Below the pieces are notes generated by a model, which saw nothing but the letters and a program-made list of their open reading frames with translations, made no database searches and had not been told where the DNA came from. A stretch of DNA of 39,337 bases, from assembly GCF_003997935.1 (NCBI RefSeq), contig NZ_RZQL01000031.1:1-39337 (forward strand), in the 5' to 3' direction. Position 1 is the stretch's first letter, and the number at the start of each line of letters is the position of its first letter. The position numbers and the translations under genes were made by a program. The stretch comes from Mesorhizobium sp. M7A.F.Ca.US.006.01.1.1 (GTDB lineage: Bacteria; Pseudomonadota; Alphaproteobacteria; Rhizobiales; Rhizobiaceae). Shown here in pieces: positions 7,253-15,105 of the stretch.

Positions 7253-8338
7253 CTAGCCTGGCAGCACCGGGCAGTTGGCACCACGGCGCAGGCTGATATG
7301 CGCCACGTCGCCGACGCTGAATTGAAAACCCTCGGCCTGGCGCGGCGCGTCGATGACGACAGGCGCGCCCTGCCCGAGTTCGGCATGCAGGCGCAGCGTG
7401 CGGCCGTGAAAGACGACGCTGTTGACGCGCGCCGGTGCGGTGCCGGGCGCGGCCTCGGTCATCGCCAGCAAATCCTCCGGGCGCACGCCGATGGTGCGGG
7501 TAGCGCCCTCGGCAGGTGCCTCGCCGGTTTCAGAAATAGCCTCCAGCGGCAGGGTGCCGGCGGTGAAACGCAAGCGATCGCCATCGCGGCCGACAAACCG
7601 TGATTGCAGGAGATTCATGGTGCCGATGAAGCTCGCCACAAACTTCGTGGCAGGCCGGTCATAAAGTGTGGCCGGCGGTGCGATCTGCTCGATGCGGCCC
7701 TTGTTCATGACGACGATGCGGTCGGAAATCGACAGCGCTTCGGTCTGGTCGTGGGTGACCATGACGAAGGTGGTGCCAAGCCGCGACTGCAGCCGCTTCA
7801 GCTCAACCTGCATCTGTTCGCGCAGATGCGCGTCGAGCGCCGACAGCGGCTCGTCGAGCAGCAGCACGCGCGGCTCGCAGACGATGGCACGCGCGAGCGC
7901 GACGCGTTGGCGCTGGCCGCCAGACAGTTCGGAGACGCGGGCGCCAAGCTTGTCGGCGAGACCGACCATGTCGAGGGCCTCGCCGGTGCGCTTAGCCTGC
8001 TCGCTGCCTGAAAGCTTGCGCAGTGAGAGGCCGAAGCCAACATTTTCGGCGACATTCATGTGCGGGAACAGCGCGTAGTCCTGGAACACGGTGTTGACCG
8101 GCCGGTCGAACGGCCGAAGCGCCGTGATATCGCGACCATCGAGCAGCGCCTTGCCGCTCGACGGGCTTTCGAAGCCGGCGATGACGCGCAGGCTGGTGGT
8201 CTTGCCGCAACCCGACGGCCCGAGCAGCGTGATGAACTCGCCGCTGATAATGTCGAGATCGACAGCGTCGAGTCCGACGATGCCGCCGGGAAAGATTTTT
8301 GAGACCGCCTGCAGCCGCACAAGTGGATCAGGCGCCAT
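7253..8338 (-). CDS. potA: Spermidine/putrescine-type ABC transporter ATPase
   Basis: A 361-residue ATPase that would power a polyamine-type importer at the inner face of the cytoplasmic membrane. Walker A is GPSGCGKTT at residues 40-48, the Q-loop glutamine is 86, the signature LSGGQ is at 138-142, Walker B is LLLDEP at 159-164, and the switch histidine is in VTHDQTEA. Residues about 240-361 form the TOBE/OB-like regulatory domain found in PotA and related proteins (IGVRPEDLL). The start at 8338 (MAPDPLVRL) overlaps the end of the XRE-cupin gene by 11 bases. It is separated from the binding protein and permeases by that regulator and a 237-bp repeat, yet it is the only matching ATPase in the window. 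Confidence 0.93.
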   Translation of the reverse strand: MAPDPLVRLQAVSKIFPGGIVGLDAVDLDIISGEFITLLGPSGCGKTTSLRVIAGFESPSSGKALLDGRDITALRPFDRPVNTVFQDYALFPHMNVAENVGFGLSLRKLSGSEQAKRTGEALDMVGLADKLGARVSELSGGQRQRVALARAIVCEPRVLLLDEPLSALDAHLREQMQVELKRLQSRLGTTFVMVTHDQTEALSISDRIVVMNKGRIEQIAPPATLYDRPATKFVASFIGTMNLLQSRFVGRDGDRLRFTAGTLPLEAISETGEAPAEGATRTIGVRPEDLLAMTEAAPGTAPARVNSVVFHGRTLRLHAELGQGAPVVIDAPRQAEGFQFSVGDVAHISLRRGANCPVLPG

Positions 8339-8936
8339 CGCGAACCTCGGAGGGCTTCGTGGTGTTGACCCAGAGGATCTGGCAACGCTCGGCGCCCGGA
8401 TTGCGGAAGGCATGTAAAAGCGTGCTCTTGAAGGCAAAGCTGTCGCCCGCCTTCAGCCCGTATTTCGTCGAATCCACCACCAGTTCGACCTCGCCGGCCA
8501 GCACGAAGCCGAATTCATGGCCGGCATGTGCATAGGCCTCGGCCGTGCCGCCGCTGGCTTCCACCGTTACCAGCATGCCGGTCAGCGTCGCGCCCGGGGG
8601 CGACAGCAGCGCCTTGGCGATGCCTTCCGACTTCACCGGAATCGCGCGCCGCTTGTCGGCGCGCACGCAATAGAGGTCGTTGACGGCATCGTTGCCGTCG
8701 GCGATCAGCGCCGACGGCTCGATACCGAGGGCGGCGGCGAGCGGCCAGATCACCTTGACGCGCAGCGAGGACATGCCGCGCTCGATCTGGCTCAACGCAC
8801 CGATCGACACACCGGCTTTTGCCGCGAGATCGGCCAGCGACAAATTGCGCTCGAGCCGCAGCGCCCGCACGCGCCGGCCGACCCGCACATCGGCATCGTC
8901 CTTCGGCTTTTCAGCCGCTTCGTCCAGCATGTCCAT
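8328..8936 (-). CDS. XRE-family regulator with C-terminal cupin domain (PuuR-like)
   Basis: A 202-residue regulator. Residues about 20-78 are an XRE helix-turn-helix (RVRALRLERNLSLADLAAKAGVSIGALSQIERGMSSLRV), and residues about 110-195 are a cupin barrel (HAGHEFGFVLAGEVELVVDSTKYGLKAGDSFAFKSTLLHAFRNPG). This two-domain layout is that of PuuR, the putrescine-responsive repressor, and of many amino-acid or amine regulators in alphaproteobacteria. Its place inside a polyamine transporter and amine oxidase block supports such a role. It overlaps the ATPase gene by 11 bases. Likely targets are the two TTTCA-N6-TGAAA sites at 12044 and 13432. The effector is inferred, not shown. Confidence 0.92.
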   Translation of the reverse strand: MDMLDEAAEKPKDDADVRVGRRVRALRLERNLSLADLAAKAGVSIGALSQIERGMSSLRVKVIWPLAAALGIEPSALIADGNDAVNDLYCVRADKRRAIPVKSEGIAKALLSPPGATLTGMLVTVEASGGTAEAYAHAGHEFGFVLAGEVELVVDSTKYGLKAGDSFAFKSTLLHAFRNPGAERCQILWVNTTKPSEVRDGA

Positions 8937-8956
8937 CGGTCGGTCCTCGTCTTGTT

Positions 8957-9193
8957 CCCTTCTCCCCTTGTGGGGTGAGAAGCGGTTCGCGCAGCGAACG
9001 AAAAGCCAATTGCTTGGCTTTTCGAGCTTCGAACGCCCTGAGCCTGCGAAGAGCCGGGCGTGGTTAGTCGATCCACCCGGCCGGGTCCCCGCTGCTTCGC
9101 AGCGTCCCGGCGTTCACCGGCCTTTCATCGTGCCACTGGCACGATGAATTCGCTTTACGCGAACCGGCTGCTCACCCCACAAGGGGAGAAGGG
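8957..9193. repeat. 237-bp palindromic repeat element inside the polyamine block
   Basis: Perfect 23-bp inverted arms at 8957-8979 and 9171-9193 (left arm beginning CCCTTCTCCCCTTGTGGGG) continue as imperfect pairing to about 8996 and 9152. Inside are three further hairpins: GTTCG-N5-CGAAC at 8985-8999, a perfect 10-bp stem at 9000-9023 around TTGC, and CATCGTGCCA-N1-TGGCACGATG at 9126-9146. No gene is present. It resembles a MITE-like dispersed element of rhizobia. It lies 6 bases beyond the binding-protein stop and may end or stabilise that message, and it separates the regulator and ATPase genes from the rest. Confidence 0.75.
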
Positions 9194-9199
9194 GGAACT

Positions 9200-10270
9200 T
9201 TATCCCCCCGCCTTCACCTTCTCGAACATCTTGGCGAGGTCGTCATTCTGTTTCATCGGTCCGGTGAAGATGGTGGTCTTCAGCATCACCTCCGGGTCGG
9301 ACGGCAGCTGCAATTTCTCCAACTCCTCCTTCGGCACCGCCGCGAAGGCCGAACTGGTCGAGCTGCCATAGCCGTAGGCCTCGATCAGGTATTTGCCGGA
9401 ATCCGTCTCCAGCCGGCTGTTGATGAAGTCATAGGCGAGATCGACGTTCTTGGCGTCCTTGAGCATGACGAAGCCGCACGCCCAAGTCAGCATGCCTTCC
9501 TTCGGCTTCATGAACTCTACCGGCACGCCCTGTTTCTTCAGCGAGGTGGCGGACGCGTTCCAGGTCATGGCGGCGACCAGCTGGCCGCTGGCCAGCGCCT
9601 GTTCTACCGAGGTCATGTCGGTGGTGTAGTTGGAGAGAAGCGGGCGCTGCTCGCGCAGCTTCCCGGCCACCTTGTCCATTTGCTCTGGCGTCATGTCGAA
9701 CGGATTGACGCCGGCGAGCAGCGCGGCAACGACAGGCGTGTCATGCACCGCGTCGATCGTCGCCATGCGACCGGCATACTGCTTGTCCCACAAAAGATTC
9801 CAGCTCGCTTCCGGGTTCTTCACCAGATCGGTGCGGTAAAGGATCGAGGTGTTGCCCCAGTCCCATGGCACCATCCAGACCTTGCCGTCGCCGGCCTGCA
9901 GGTCTGGCAGGTTCTTGAACACCGGGAAAATCGAATCCCAGTTCTTGATCCGCTTGGTGTCGATCGGCTGCAGCAGGCCTTCCTTGTTCCAGCGCGCCAC
10001 CTTGTCATAACAGGGATGCGCGATGTCGGGGCGGAAGCCGGCCTTGACCTTGGTGAAGGCGTCATCGTCGTCACCGAAGATGGAGGCCTCGACGCCATCG
10101 GGATGCGCGGCAAGGAAGCTCTTGTTGAAATCGGGCAGTTCGTAGCCCGACCAGGTGAAATATTGCAGCTTGTCGCCGGCGAAAGCGACGGTCGACGACA
10201 GCGCCAGCGCGAACGCCGTCAATCCAGCGCAAACAGTCTTTGCAGAGATCGATTTCAGGTCGAATGCCAT
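9200..10270 (-). CDS. Polyamine-type ABC transporter substrate-binding protein
   Basis: A secreted periplasmic protein of 356 residues in the PotD/PotF family (bacterial extracellular solute-binding family 1). The N-terminal signal peptide ends about residue 26 (TAFALALSSTVAFAG), and the mature part begins with the family strand DKLQYFTWSGYELPDFNKSFLAAHPDG. Other family blocks are VWMVPWDWGNTSILYRTDLV and AYDFINSRLETDSGKYLIEAYGYGSS. The start at 10270 has a GAGGAG ribosome-binding site; the same frame stays open far upstream through the permease gene, but that part is not real coding sequence. It overlaps the preceding permease by 16 bases. The exact ligand (putrescine, spermidine or another amine) is not visible. 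Confidence 0.93.
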   Translation of the reverse strand: MAFDLKSISAKTVCAGLTAFALALSSTVAFAGDKLQYFTWSGYELPDFNKSFLAAHPDGVEASIFGDDDDAFTKVKAGFRPDIAHPCYDKVARWNKEGLLQPIDTKRIKNWDSIFPVFKNLPDLQAGDGKVWMVPWDWGNTSILYRTDLVKNPEASWNLLWDKQYAGRMATIDAVHDTPVVAALLAGVNPFDMTPEQMDKVAGKLREQRPLLSNYTTDMTSVEQALASGQLVAAMTWNASATSLKKQGVPVEFMKPKEGMLTWACGFVMLKDAKNVDLAYDFINSRLETDSGKYLIEAYGYGSSTSSAFAAVPKEELEKLQLPSDPEVMLKTTIFTGPMKQNDDLAKMFEKVKAGG

Positions 10271-11124
10271 TGCAGTTCTCCTCTCTTGGTTTGTTTTGGT
10301 TGTGATGGATCCGCGGGCTTTGGCGCCGTGGCGGACAGGCCGCGATGGCGCAGGATTTCGGCTGCTGCGGCGATGACGAAGGACACCGCCAGGATCGACG
10401 TGCCCAGCGCCATCACCGTCGGCAGCGATTTGGGGAACCGAAGCTGGCTCCAGATGTAGAGCGGCAGCGTCGGCTCGGTGCCGGCCAGGAAGAAGACGAC
10501 GATGAATTCGTCGAAGGAGATCAGGAAGGCCAGCATGAAGGCCGAAATGATGGCCGGCAGGCTGAGCGGCAGCATGACCCGCCGGAAGGTCGTCCAGTCG
10601 GAGGCGCCGAGATCGAGCGCCGCCTCGCGAATGGTTTTCGGGATGGCGGCGAAGCGGCTGCGCATGATCACCACGGTCGTCGGCAACGCCACCAATATGT
10701 GGCCGAGAACGATGGCGATGCGCGATGGCCCCAGACCGATGAGGTTGATGAGGATCAGCAGCGATATGCCGACGATGACGCCGGGGATCAGGATCGGCAG
10801 CCGGGCGATGGCGCTGATGGTGGCAGCCAGCGGCGAGCGGCCATAGAGGTCCATGTAGGACACGGTGATGCCGCACAGCGTCGCACCCGTGGCGGCAATG
10901 GCACCGATGGCGAGGCTGTTCAAGAGCGCGCCGGTCAGCGCCGAATTGCCGAACAAGGTCGCGTACCATTGCAAGGTAAAGCCTTGTAGCGGAAACGCCG
11001 CCTGGATCGAGTTGTTGAAGGAAAACAGCGGGATCAGCAGGACCGGCAGATAAAGAAAGACCAGATAGGCGACGACGTAGACGCCAAGCCAGCGGCCGCC
11101 TCCCTGCGTGCGTGCAGTGCTCAT
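10255..11124 (-). CDS. Polyamine-type ABC transporter permease (PotC-like)
   Basis: A 289-residue inner-membrane permease with six predicted helices, starting with YVVAYLVFLYLPVLLIPLFSFNNS, the common opening of PotC-like subunits. The ATPase-contact EAA loop is EAALDLGASDWTTFRRVMLPLSLPA near residue 190. I use the ATG at 11124 (MSTARTQGG) because its first base group overlaps the stop of the previous permease (ATGA); an in-frame ATG at 11175 would intrude far into that gene. It overlaps the binding-protein gene by 16 bases at its 3' end. Together with the gene at 11121 it forms the membrane channel. Confidence 0.92.
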   Translation of the reverse strand: MSTARTQGGGRWLGVYVVAYLVFLYLPVLLIPLFSFNNSIQAAFPLQGFTLQWYATLFGNSALTGALLNSLAIGAIAATGATLCGITVSYMDLYGRSPLAATISAIARLPILIPGVIVGISLLILINLIGLGPSRIAIVLGHILVALPTTVVIMRSRFAAIPKTIREAALDLGASDWTTFRRVMLPLSLPAIISAFMLAFLISFDEFIVVFFLAGTEPTLPLYIWSQLRFPKSLPTVMALGTSILAVSFVIAAAAEILRHRGLSATAPKPADPSQPKQTKRGELQWHST

Positions 11125-12005
11125 GTGCGGCTGCCAAATCTGCGGTCGGCGAAGCGCGCGACCAGCACCACGCACAGGATGACCAGCATGACGGCAACGG
11201 AGAGTGCGGCGCCAAACGGCCAGTCATTGGCCTTGCCGAATTGCGCCTGGATCAGCGTGCCGATCATGGTGCTGGCCGGGCCGCCGACGAGCGCCGGCGT
11301 GACATAGTCACCGACCGTCGGCACGAAGACGACAAGGGCTGCCGCCAGCACGCCCGGCATCGAATTGGGCAGCACGACCCGGCGGAAAGAGGTGAATGGC
11401 CGCGCGCCGAGATCGGAGGCGGCCTCGATCAGCGATTTCGGGATGGTGTCCAGCGCCACGTAGATCGGCAGGATGGCGAAAGGCGCATAGGCGTGTGCGA
11501 GCGTAACGACGACGGCGGCCGGCGTGTTGAGAAAGGCCAATGTCGGCTCGGACCAGATGCCGCTTTCGATCAGCGCCGAGTTCAAAACGCCATTGTAGGC
11601 GAGCACGATCTTCCAGGCGAAGACGCGCAGGAGATAGCTGGTCCAGAATGGCAGCGTCACCAGGAACAGCAGCAGGCCGCGCCGCCGGCCGGCGTGGAAG
11701 GCAAGATAGTAGGCGACGGGATAAGCGGTGACGACCGTCGCCAGCGTGACCAGAGCGGCAATGATCAGCGAGCGCAGCGTCACCGTCCAGTACAGCGGAT
11801 CGGACGCCACGGTGACAAAATTCGCCACGGTGAAGCCGGCGCCGAGCAGCGAACCGTCATTGCCGCGGAAGGCGAGAAAAAGCACCAGGCCGAGCGCAAA
11901 CAGGATCAGCAGGAAGGTGACCAGAGCGCCCGGCAGCAGCATGGCGACCCGGAAGCCCTGAGAAGACCGGGCCTCTGGCGCTGATGTTGCAACTGGGGTC
12001 GACAT
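11121..12005 (-). CDS. Polyamine-type ABC transporter permease (PotB-like)
   Basis: A 294-residue inner-membrane permease with about six helices. The first is AMLLPGALVTFLLILFALGLVLFLAF, and the EAA loop is EAASDLGARPFTSFRRVVLPNSMPG at about residues 198-222. WTSYLLRVFAWKIVLAYNGVLN is a block typical of PotB/PotH proteins. It overlaps the second permease by four bases (ATGA at 11121-11124) and is the first transporter gene of the block. A near-perfect operator lies 39 bases upstream of its ATG, in the 101-base gap after the FAD oxidase, so the transporter has its own promoter or shares regulation with the oxidase. Confidence 0.93.
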   Translation of the reverse strand: MSTPVATSAPEARSSQGFRVAMLLPGALVTFLLILFALGLVLFLAFRGNDGSLLGAGFTVANFVTVASDPLYWTVTLRSLIIAALVTLATVVTAYPVAYYLAFHAGRRRGLLLFLVTLPFWTSYLLRVFAWKIVLAYNGVLNSALIESGIWSEPTLAFLNTPAAVVVTLAHAYAPFAILPIYVALDTIPKSLIEAASDLGARPFTSFRRVVLPNSMPGVLAAALVVFVPTVGDYVTPALVGGPASTMIGTLIQAQFGKANDWPFGAALSVAVMLVILCVVLVARFADRRFGSRT

Positions 12006-12043
12006 CGACCTGCCTATCGGAAATTTGAAATTAGCTTAGATTT

Positions 12044-12059
12044 TTTCATATTCATGAAA
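12044..12059. promoter_or_regulatory. Putative operator TTTCA-N6-TGAAA before the permease gene
   Basis: The 16 bases form TTTCA-TATTCA-TGAAA, in which the arms extend to TTTCAT and ATGAAA. The same arms and spacing recur at 13432-13447 before the oxidase gene, and these two genes share a polyamine theme. The XRE-cupin protein at 8328-8936 is the natural candidate to bind. A second short palindrome, AATTT-G-AAATT, lies nearby at about 12022-12032. Confidence 0.5.
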
Positions 12060-12106
12060 CTGTCAAGCGGAATCCCAACGGACCCCATTGACAGGAATAG
12101 CTTTGG

Positions 12107-13387
12107 TCAGCGCTCCAACGCATCGAGCAGCCGGTACCAGGCGATGGTCGCGGCGACGCCGATCTGGCGGAAGGCGTGAAACGGGATCGGTCGGATCGGC
12201 GAGACCGGGAAGGGCAATTGCCTGGCGTCGCCACTTTGGAGATAGCTGGCGATGCGCTCGCCAAGAGCGGTCATCAGGCCGACACCACGACCCTGGCAGC
12301 CGACCACGGCGAGCAGGCCTTTCTCCGGCTCGTGAATGTGCGGCAGGTGGTCCGGCGTCATCGCCACCCGGCCGAACCAGCGCTTCTCGATGGCGACACC
12401 GGACAGCGAGGGATAGAGTCGTACCAGCGCACGCTCGAGATGCGCCCAGTCGCCGGCGCTCGTCGGCAGCGCCATACGTCCCCGCCCCCCAAGCACCAGC
12501 CGACCGTCGGTGCTCTTGCGGTAGTAGACGAGGATGCGCCTGGAGTCCGACACCGCCTGCCCTTCCGGCAGGATCGTGGCCGCCAGATCGGGCGACAGCG
12601 GCGCTGTGGCGATCTGAAAGGAATGCAGCGGCACGATCGTCTGAGCGAGACCGGGGATCAGACCGTCCGTATAGGCGTTTGTCGCCAGCACGACCGCCTT
12701 TGCCTGCAATTCCAGGCCATTTTCGGTCACAATACGCCAAACACCGGCGGCATTGGCGAGCCGCACGACCCTTTGGCGCTCGGCTATCCTCACTCCAGCC
12801 GCGGTCGCGACCCGAGCAAATTCCGACGTGTAGGCGAGCGGATCAATGACACCGGCGCGGCGATCGAACCAGCCGCCGAGATAGCCCTGTGCACCGGTCC
12901 TGGCTGCGATCTCCGCTGCGTTCAGCAACTGGACATCGGCACCACGCGCCCGCCATTGCCGGTCTCGGTTCGCCGCCGCCTTCAGCGCGGCCTCGGTGTG
13001 CGCCGCCTGGATCCAGCCATTGCGGACGAACGGCACCGCCAGCTTCTCGTCGCGGATCAGCTCGAACACCGCATCGGCGGTCGACGCCGCAAAATTGACA
13101 AGCGCCTCGCCGCGCTCCGGGCCAAAATGCTCAAGCAGCCATTCAGGATCGTATTTCAGGCCGGGAATGACCTGGCCGCCATTCAAGCCTGATGCGCCCT
13201 GGCCGATCTCGCCGGCGTCCAGCACCTGCACCGACAGGCCAAGCCGGGCGGCATGCAAGGCGGTCGACAAGCCCATGATGCCACCGCCAACGATGGCGAG
13301 ATCGACACGTTCGCCATTGGGAAGCGATTGAAACGTGGAAGCTGCCTGTGGCTTGCGCCAGATGGGATCGGAGAATGCTGTCGCCAA
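12107..13387 (-). CDS. FAD-dependent oxidoreductase, PuuB-like amine oxidase
   Basis: A 426-residue flavoprotein of the D-amino-acid oxidase/glycine oxidase family. The FAD-binding Rossmann motif is VDLAIVGGGIMGLSTALHAARLGLSVQVLDAGEIGQGASGLNGGQV at about residues 27-73; the GxGxxG core is GGGIMG. Near the C-terminus, HLPHIHEPEKGLLAVVGCQGRGVGLMTALGERIA is the second FAD block. The closest named relatives are gamma-glutamylputrescine oxidase PuuB and OrdL. The transporter genes downstream and the XRE-cupin regulator fit amine uptake followed by oxidation. No puuA, puuC or puuD partner is in the window, so the exact substrate remains open. The final residues (VAATIAWYRLLDALER) form a helical tail. 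Confidence 0.9.
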   Translation of the reverse strand: MATAFSDPIWRKPQAASTFQSLPNGERVDLAIVGGGIMGLSTALHAARLGLSVQVLDAGEIGQGASGLNGGQVIPGLKYDPEWLLEHFGPERGEALVNFAASTADAVFELIRDEKLAVPFVRNGWIQAAHTEAALKAAANRDRQWRARGADVQLLNAAEIAARTGAQGYLGGWFDRRAGVIDPLAYTSEFARVATAAGVRIAERQRVVRLANAAGVWRIVTENGLELQAKAVVLATNAYTDGLIPGLAQTIVPLHSFQIATAPLSPDLAATILPEGQAVSDSRRILVYYRKSTDGRLVLGGRGRMALPTSAGDWAHLERALVRLYPSLSGVAIEKRWFGRVAMTPDHLPHIHEPEKGLLAVVGCQGRGVGLMTALGERIASYLQSGDARQLPFPVSPIRPIPFHAFRQIGVAATIAWYRLLDALER

Positions 13388-13431
13388 GGGTCACCTGAAT
13401 GCGCTGCGATTGGTGAAAATCCTAGTCAGAA

Positions 13432-13447
13432 TTTCACATTTTTGAAA
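13432..13447. promoter_or_regulatory. Putative operator TTTCA-N6-TGAAA before the oxidase gene
   Basis: TTTCA-CATTTT-TGAAA lies 45 bases upstream of the oxidase ATG. It matches the site at 12044-12059 in arms and spacing, and several spacer bases agree too. The pair therefore looks like one regulon under the XRE-cupin regulator. Confidence 0.5.
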
Positions 13448-13482
13448 GAGCACTCCGGCTTTCGTCTGTGGACTGCCGCCGA

Positions 13483-13513
13483 GACGATCGGAGACCCAGA
13501 GTTTCCGATCGTC
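13483..13513. promoter_or_regulatory. 10-bp inverted repeat between oxidase and FAH genes
   Basis: GACGATCGGA at 13483-13492 and TCCGATCGTC at 13504-13513 are perfect inverted copies with an 11-base centre. It lies about 93 bases before the FAH gene and has no T-run after it. It may be an operator for that gene or a leader hairpin; a related TCCGA arm occurs in the palindrome at 14888. No regulator can be assigned with confidence, though the LacI protein at 18129 is the local candidate. Confidence 0.35.
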
Positions 13514-13605
13514 CGCGACGGGATAGACCTTTGACGGGAATCCGGTGAAAGTGCCGCGCCGATCCGGCCAGCCCACTTTATCGATCACTCAGAGGACAGC
13601 GCGCT

Positions 13606-14763
13606 ATGACGAACCCGACCCACCTGCCCACAGAGGGCCTTTTTGTCGGACGCGCCAGAAGCAGCGATGCCGCATACCCGCTGGTCGTCGCGGTGCGCGA
13701 TGGCACGGCTTTCGACATCACGTCGCGAACGGCACCAACCATCCGCGACCTTTGCGAGATGGCCGACCCGGTTGCGCATGTCCGCTCGGCCGAGGGCAGG
13801 CCGATCGGGTCGCTCGATGACATCGCCGCCAACAGTTTTGAAACCGGGCGCGATTCCGCAAAACCCTACCTGCTCTCCCCTGTCGACCTGCAGGCGGTCA
13901 AGGCATCGGGCGTCACCTTCGTCGTCAGCCTGCTGGAACGGGTGATCGAGGAACAGGCGCGCGGTTCGGCTGAAAAAGCCGATGCGATCCGCGCCGACAT
14001 TGCAGGACTGATCGGCCACGATCTGTCGAAGCTGAAGCCCGGTTCGCCCGAAGCGATGGAGATCAAGGCCAAGTTGATTTCGCGCGGCGCCTGGTCGCAA
14101 TATCTGGAAGTCGGCATCGGCCCCGATGCCGAGATCTTCACCAAGTGCCAGCCGATGGCCTCGGTGGGCTTCGGCGCCGATGTCGGGCTGCACCCGGTGT
14201 CGACCTGGAACAATCCGGAACCCGAGATCGCCATGATCGCCGCCTCCAGCGGCAGGATCGTCGGCGCCACCATCGGCAACGATGTCAATCTGCGCGACGT
14301 CGAAGGGCGTTCGGCGCTGCTGCTCGGCAAGGCCAAGGACAACAATGCCTCGGCCTCGCTCGGCCCCTTCATCCGCCTGTTCGACGACACATTCTCCATC
14401 GACGACGTCAAGCGCGCCGTCGTGCGTCTGAAAGTCGAGGGCGAGGACGGGTTCTCGTTGGAGGGCGCAAGCTCGATGGCCGAGATCAGCCGCTCGCCGG
14501 AGGAACTGGTCGCCGCGGCGATGGGGCCGCACCACCAGTATCCGGACGGGCTGGCGCTCTATCTCGGCACCATGTTCGTTCCGTCCAAGGATCGCGGCGA
14601 GAAGGGCAAGGGGTTTACCCACAAGGTCGGCGACATCGTCACCATCTCGTCGGAAAAATTCGGTGCGCTGGTCAACCGGGTGCGGCTCTCGCCAGACTGC
14701 CCGCACTGGACCTACGGCGCCAGCCATCTGATGCGGGAACTGGCCAGAGCCGATCTGATCTAG
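13606..14763 (+). CDS. Fumarylacetoacetate hydrolase-family enzyme (sugar-acid pathway likely)
   Basis: A 385-residue member of the FAH superfamily, longer than the 280-residue single-domain members and carrying an N-terminal extension like that of FAH-family enzymes of sugar-acid breakdown. Metal ligands expected for the fold are visible: Glu205 and Glu207 in NNPEPEIAMI and Asp226 in GNDVNLRDVEGRSALLLGKAKDNNASASLGPF. Superfamily members hydrate, decarboxylate or cleave 2-keto acids using magnesium. The downstream sugar ABC transporter and LacI regulator suggest a role on a 2-keto-3-deoxy sugar acid, but that is inference. GAGGACA stands 8-13 bases before the ATG. A 342-base non-coding gap separates it from the binding protein gene. 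Confidence 0.88.
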   Translation: MTNPTHLPTEGLFVGRARSSDAAYPLVVAVRDGTAFDITSRTAPTIRDLCEMADPVAHVRSAEGRPIGSLDDIAANSFETGRDSAKPYLLSPVDLQAVKASGVTFVVSLLERVIEEQARGSAEKADAIRADIAGLIGHDLSKLKPGSPEAMEIKAKLISRGAWSQYLEVGIGPDAEIFTKCQPMASVGFGADVGLHPVSTWNNPEPEIAMIAASSGRIVGATIGNDVNLRDVEGRSALLLGKAKDNNASASLGPFIRLFDDTFSIDDVKRAVVRLKVEGEDGFSLEGASSMAEISRSPEELVAAAMGPHHQYPDGLALYLGTMFVPSKDRGEKGKGFTHKVGDIVTISSEKFGALVNRVRLSPDCPHWTYGASHLMRELARADLI

Positions 14764-14887
14764 CAACTGGTGTCGTCGACGCCCTGCCAGGGCGCTACGG
14801 ACCTGGTCCCGCGGGCCTGGGATGGCCGTCGGCGTGTCCTTGTCGGCGCAGGCCGCGTTCGCACGACCCGAACAATCACACCAATTA

Positions 14888-14900
14888 TCCGACAGTCGGA
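14888..14900. promoter_or_regulatory. Putative operator palindrome TCCGAC-A-GTCGGA
   Basis: A perfect 6-bp inverted repeat around one base, 205 bases before the binding-protein ATG. LacI-family operators are palindromes of this size, and a LacI gene ends this locus. The assignment is a guess from position. Confidence 0.3.
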
Positions 14901-14970
14901 AAATCACCTCAACTGATGCAATCTGATGGGACTGCTGATGACGCCCCGTCAGGTCCCCACTACACCTGCA

Positions 14971-15000
14971 GATGGAGGCCTGGCAGATGGAGGCTTGCCA
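14971..15000. repeat. 15-bp tandem duplication
   Basis: Two adjacent 15-base units starting GATGGAGGC, differing at two positions. They lie in the untranslated leader of the sugar-binding-protein gene and have no clear role. Confidence 0.6.
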
Positions 15001-15105
15001 TCCGTCGAAAAAGGGGATGCTCTGACGCATTCAACCGGCGCTGGCAAAAGACGCAGAACAAGGGACGGATTTTGAACTGACGATCTACAAACGGGAGGAA
15101 ATCAA

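Larger units (their letters stand above)
14764..15105. other. Non-coding leader region of the sugar transporter
   Basis: These 342 bases have no convincing gene. They hold a short palindrome TCCGAC-A-GTCGGA at 14888-14900, which may be an operator, and a 15-bp tandem duplication at 14971-15000. The last bases carry a clear ribosome-binding site, GGGAGGAA, before the ATG at 15106. No obvious sigma-70 boxes were identified, but the length suggests the transporter has its own promoter here. Confidence 0.5.

Noticed and set aside
10271..11227. A long minus-strand reading frame that would extend the binding protein by over 300 residues
   Set aside because: It runs out of frame through the PotC-like permease gene, and a signal peptide with a good ribosome-binding site marks the true start at 10270.
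13585..15030. A 481-residue frame antisense to the FAH gene
   Set aside because: Same shadow effect; no start signal or recognisable domain.
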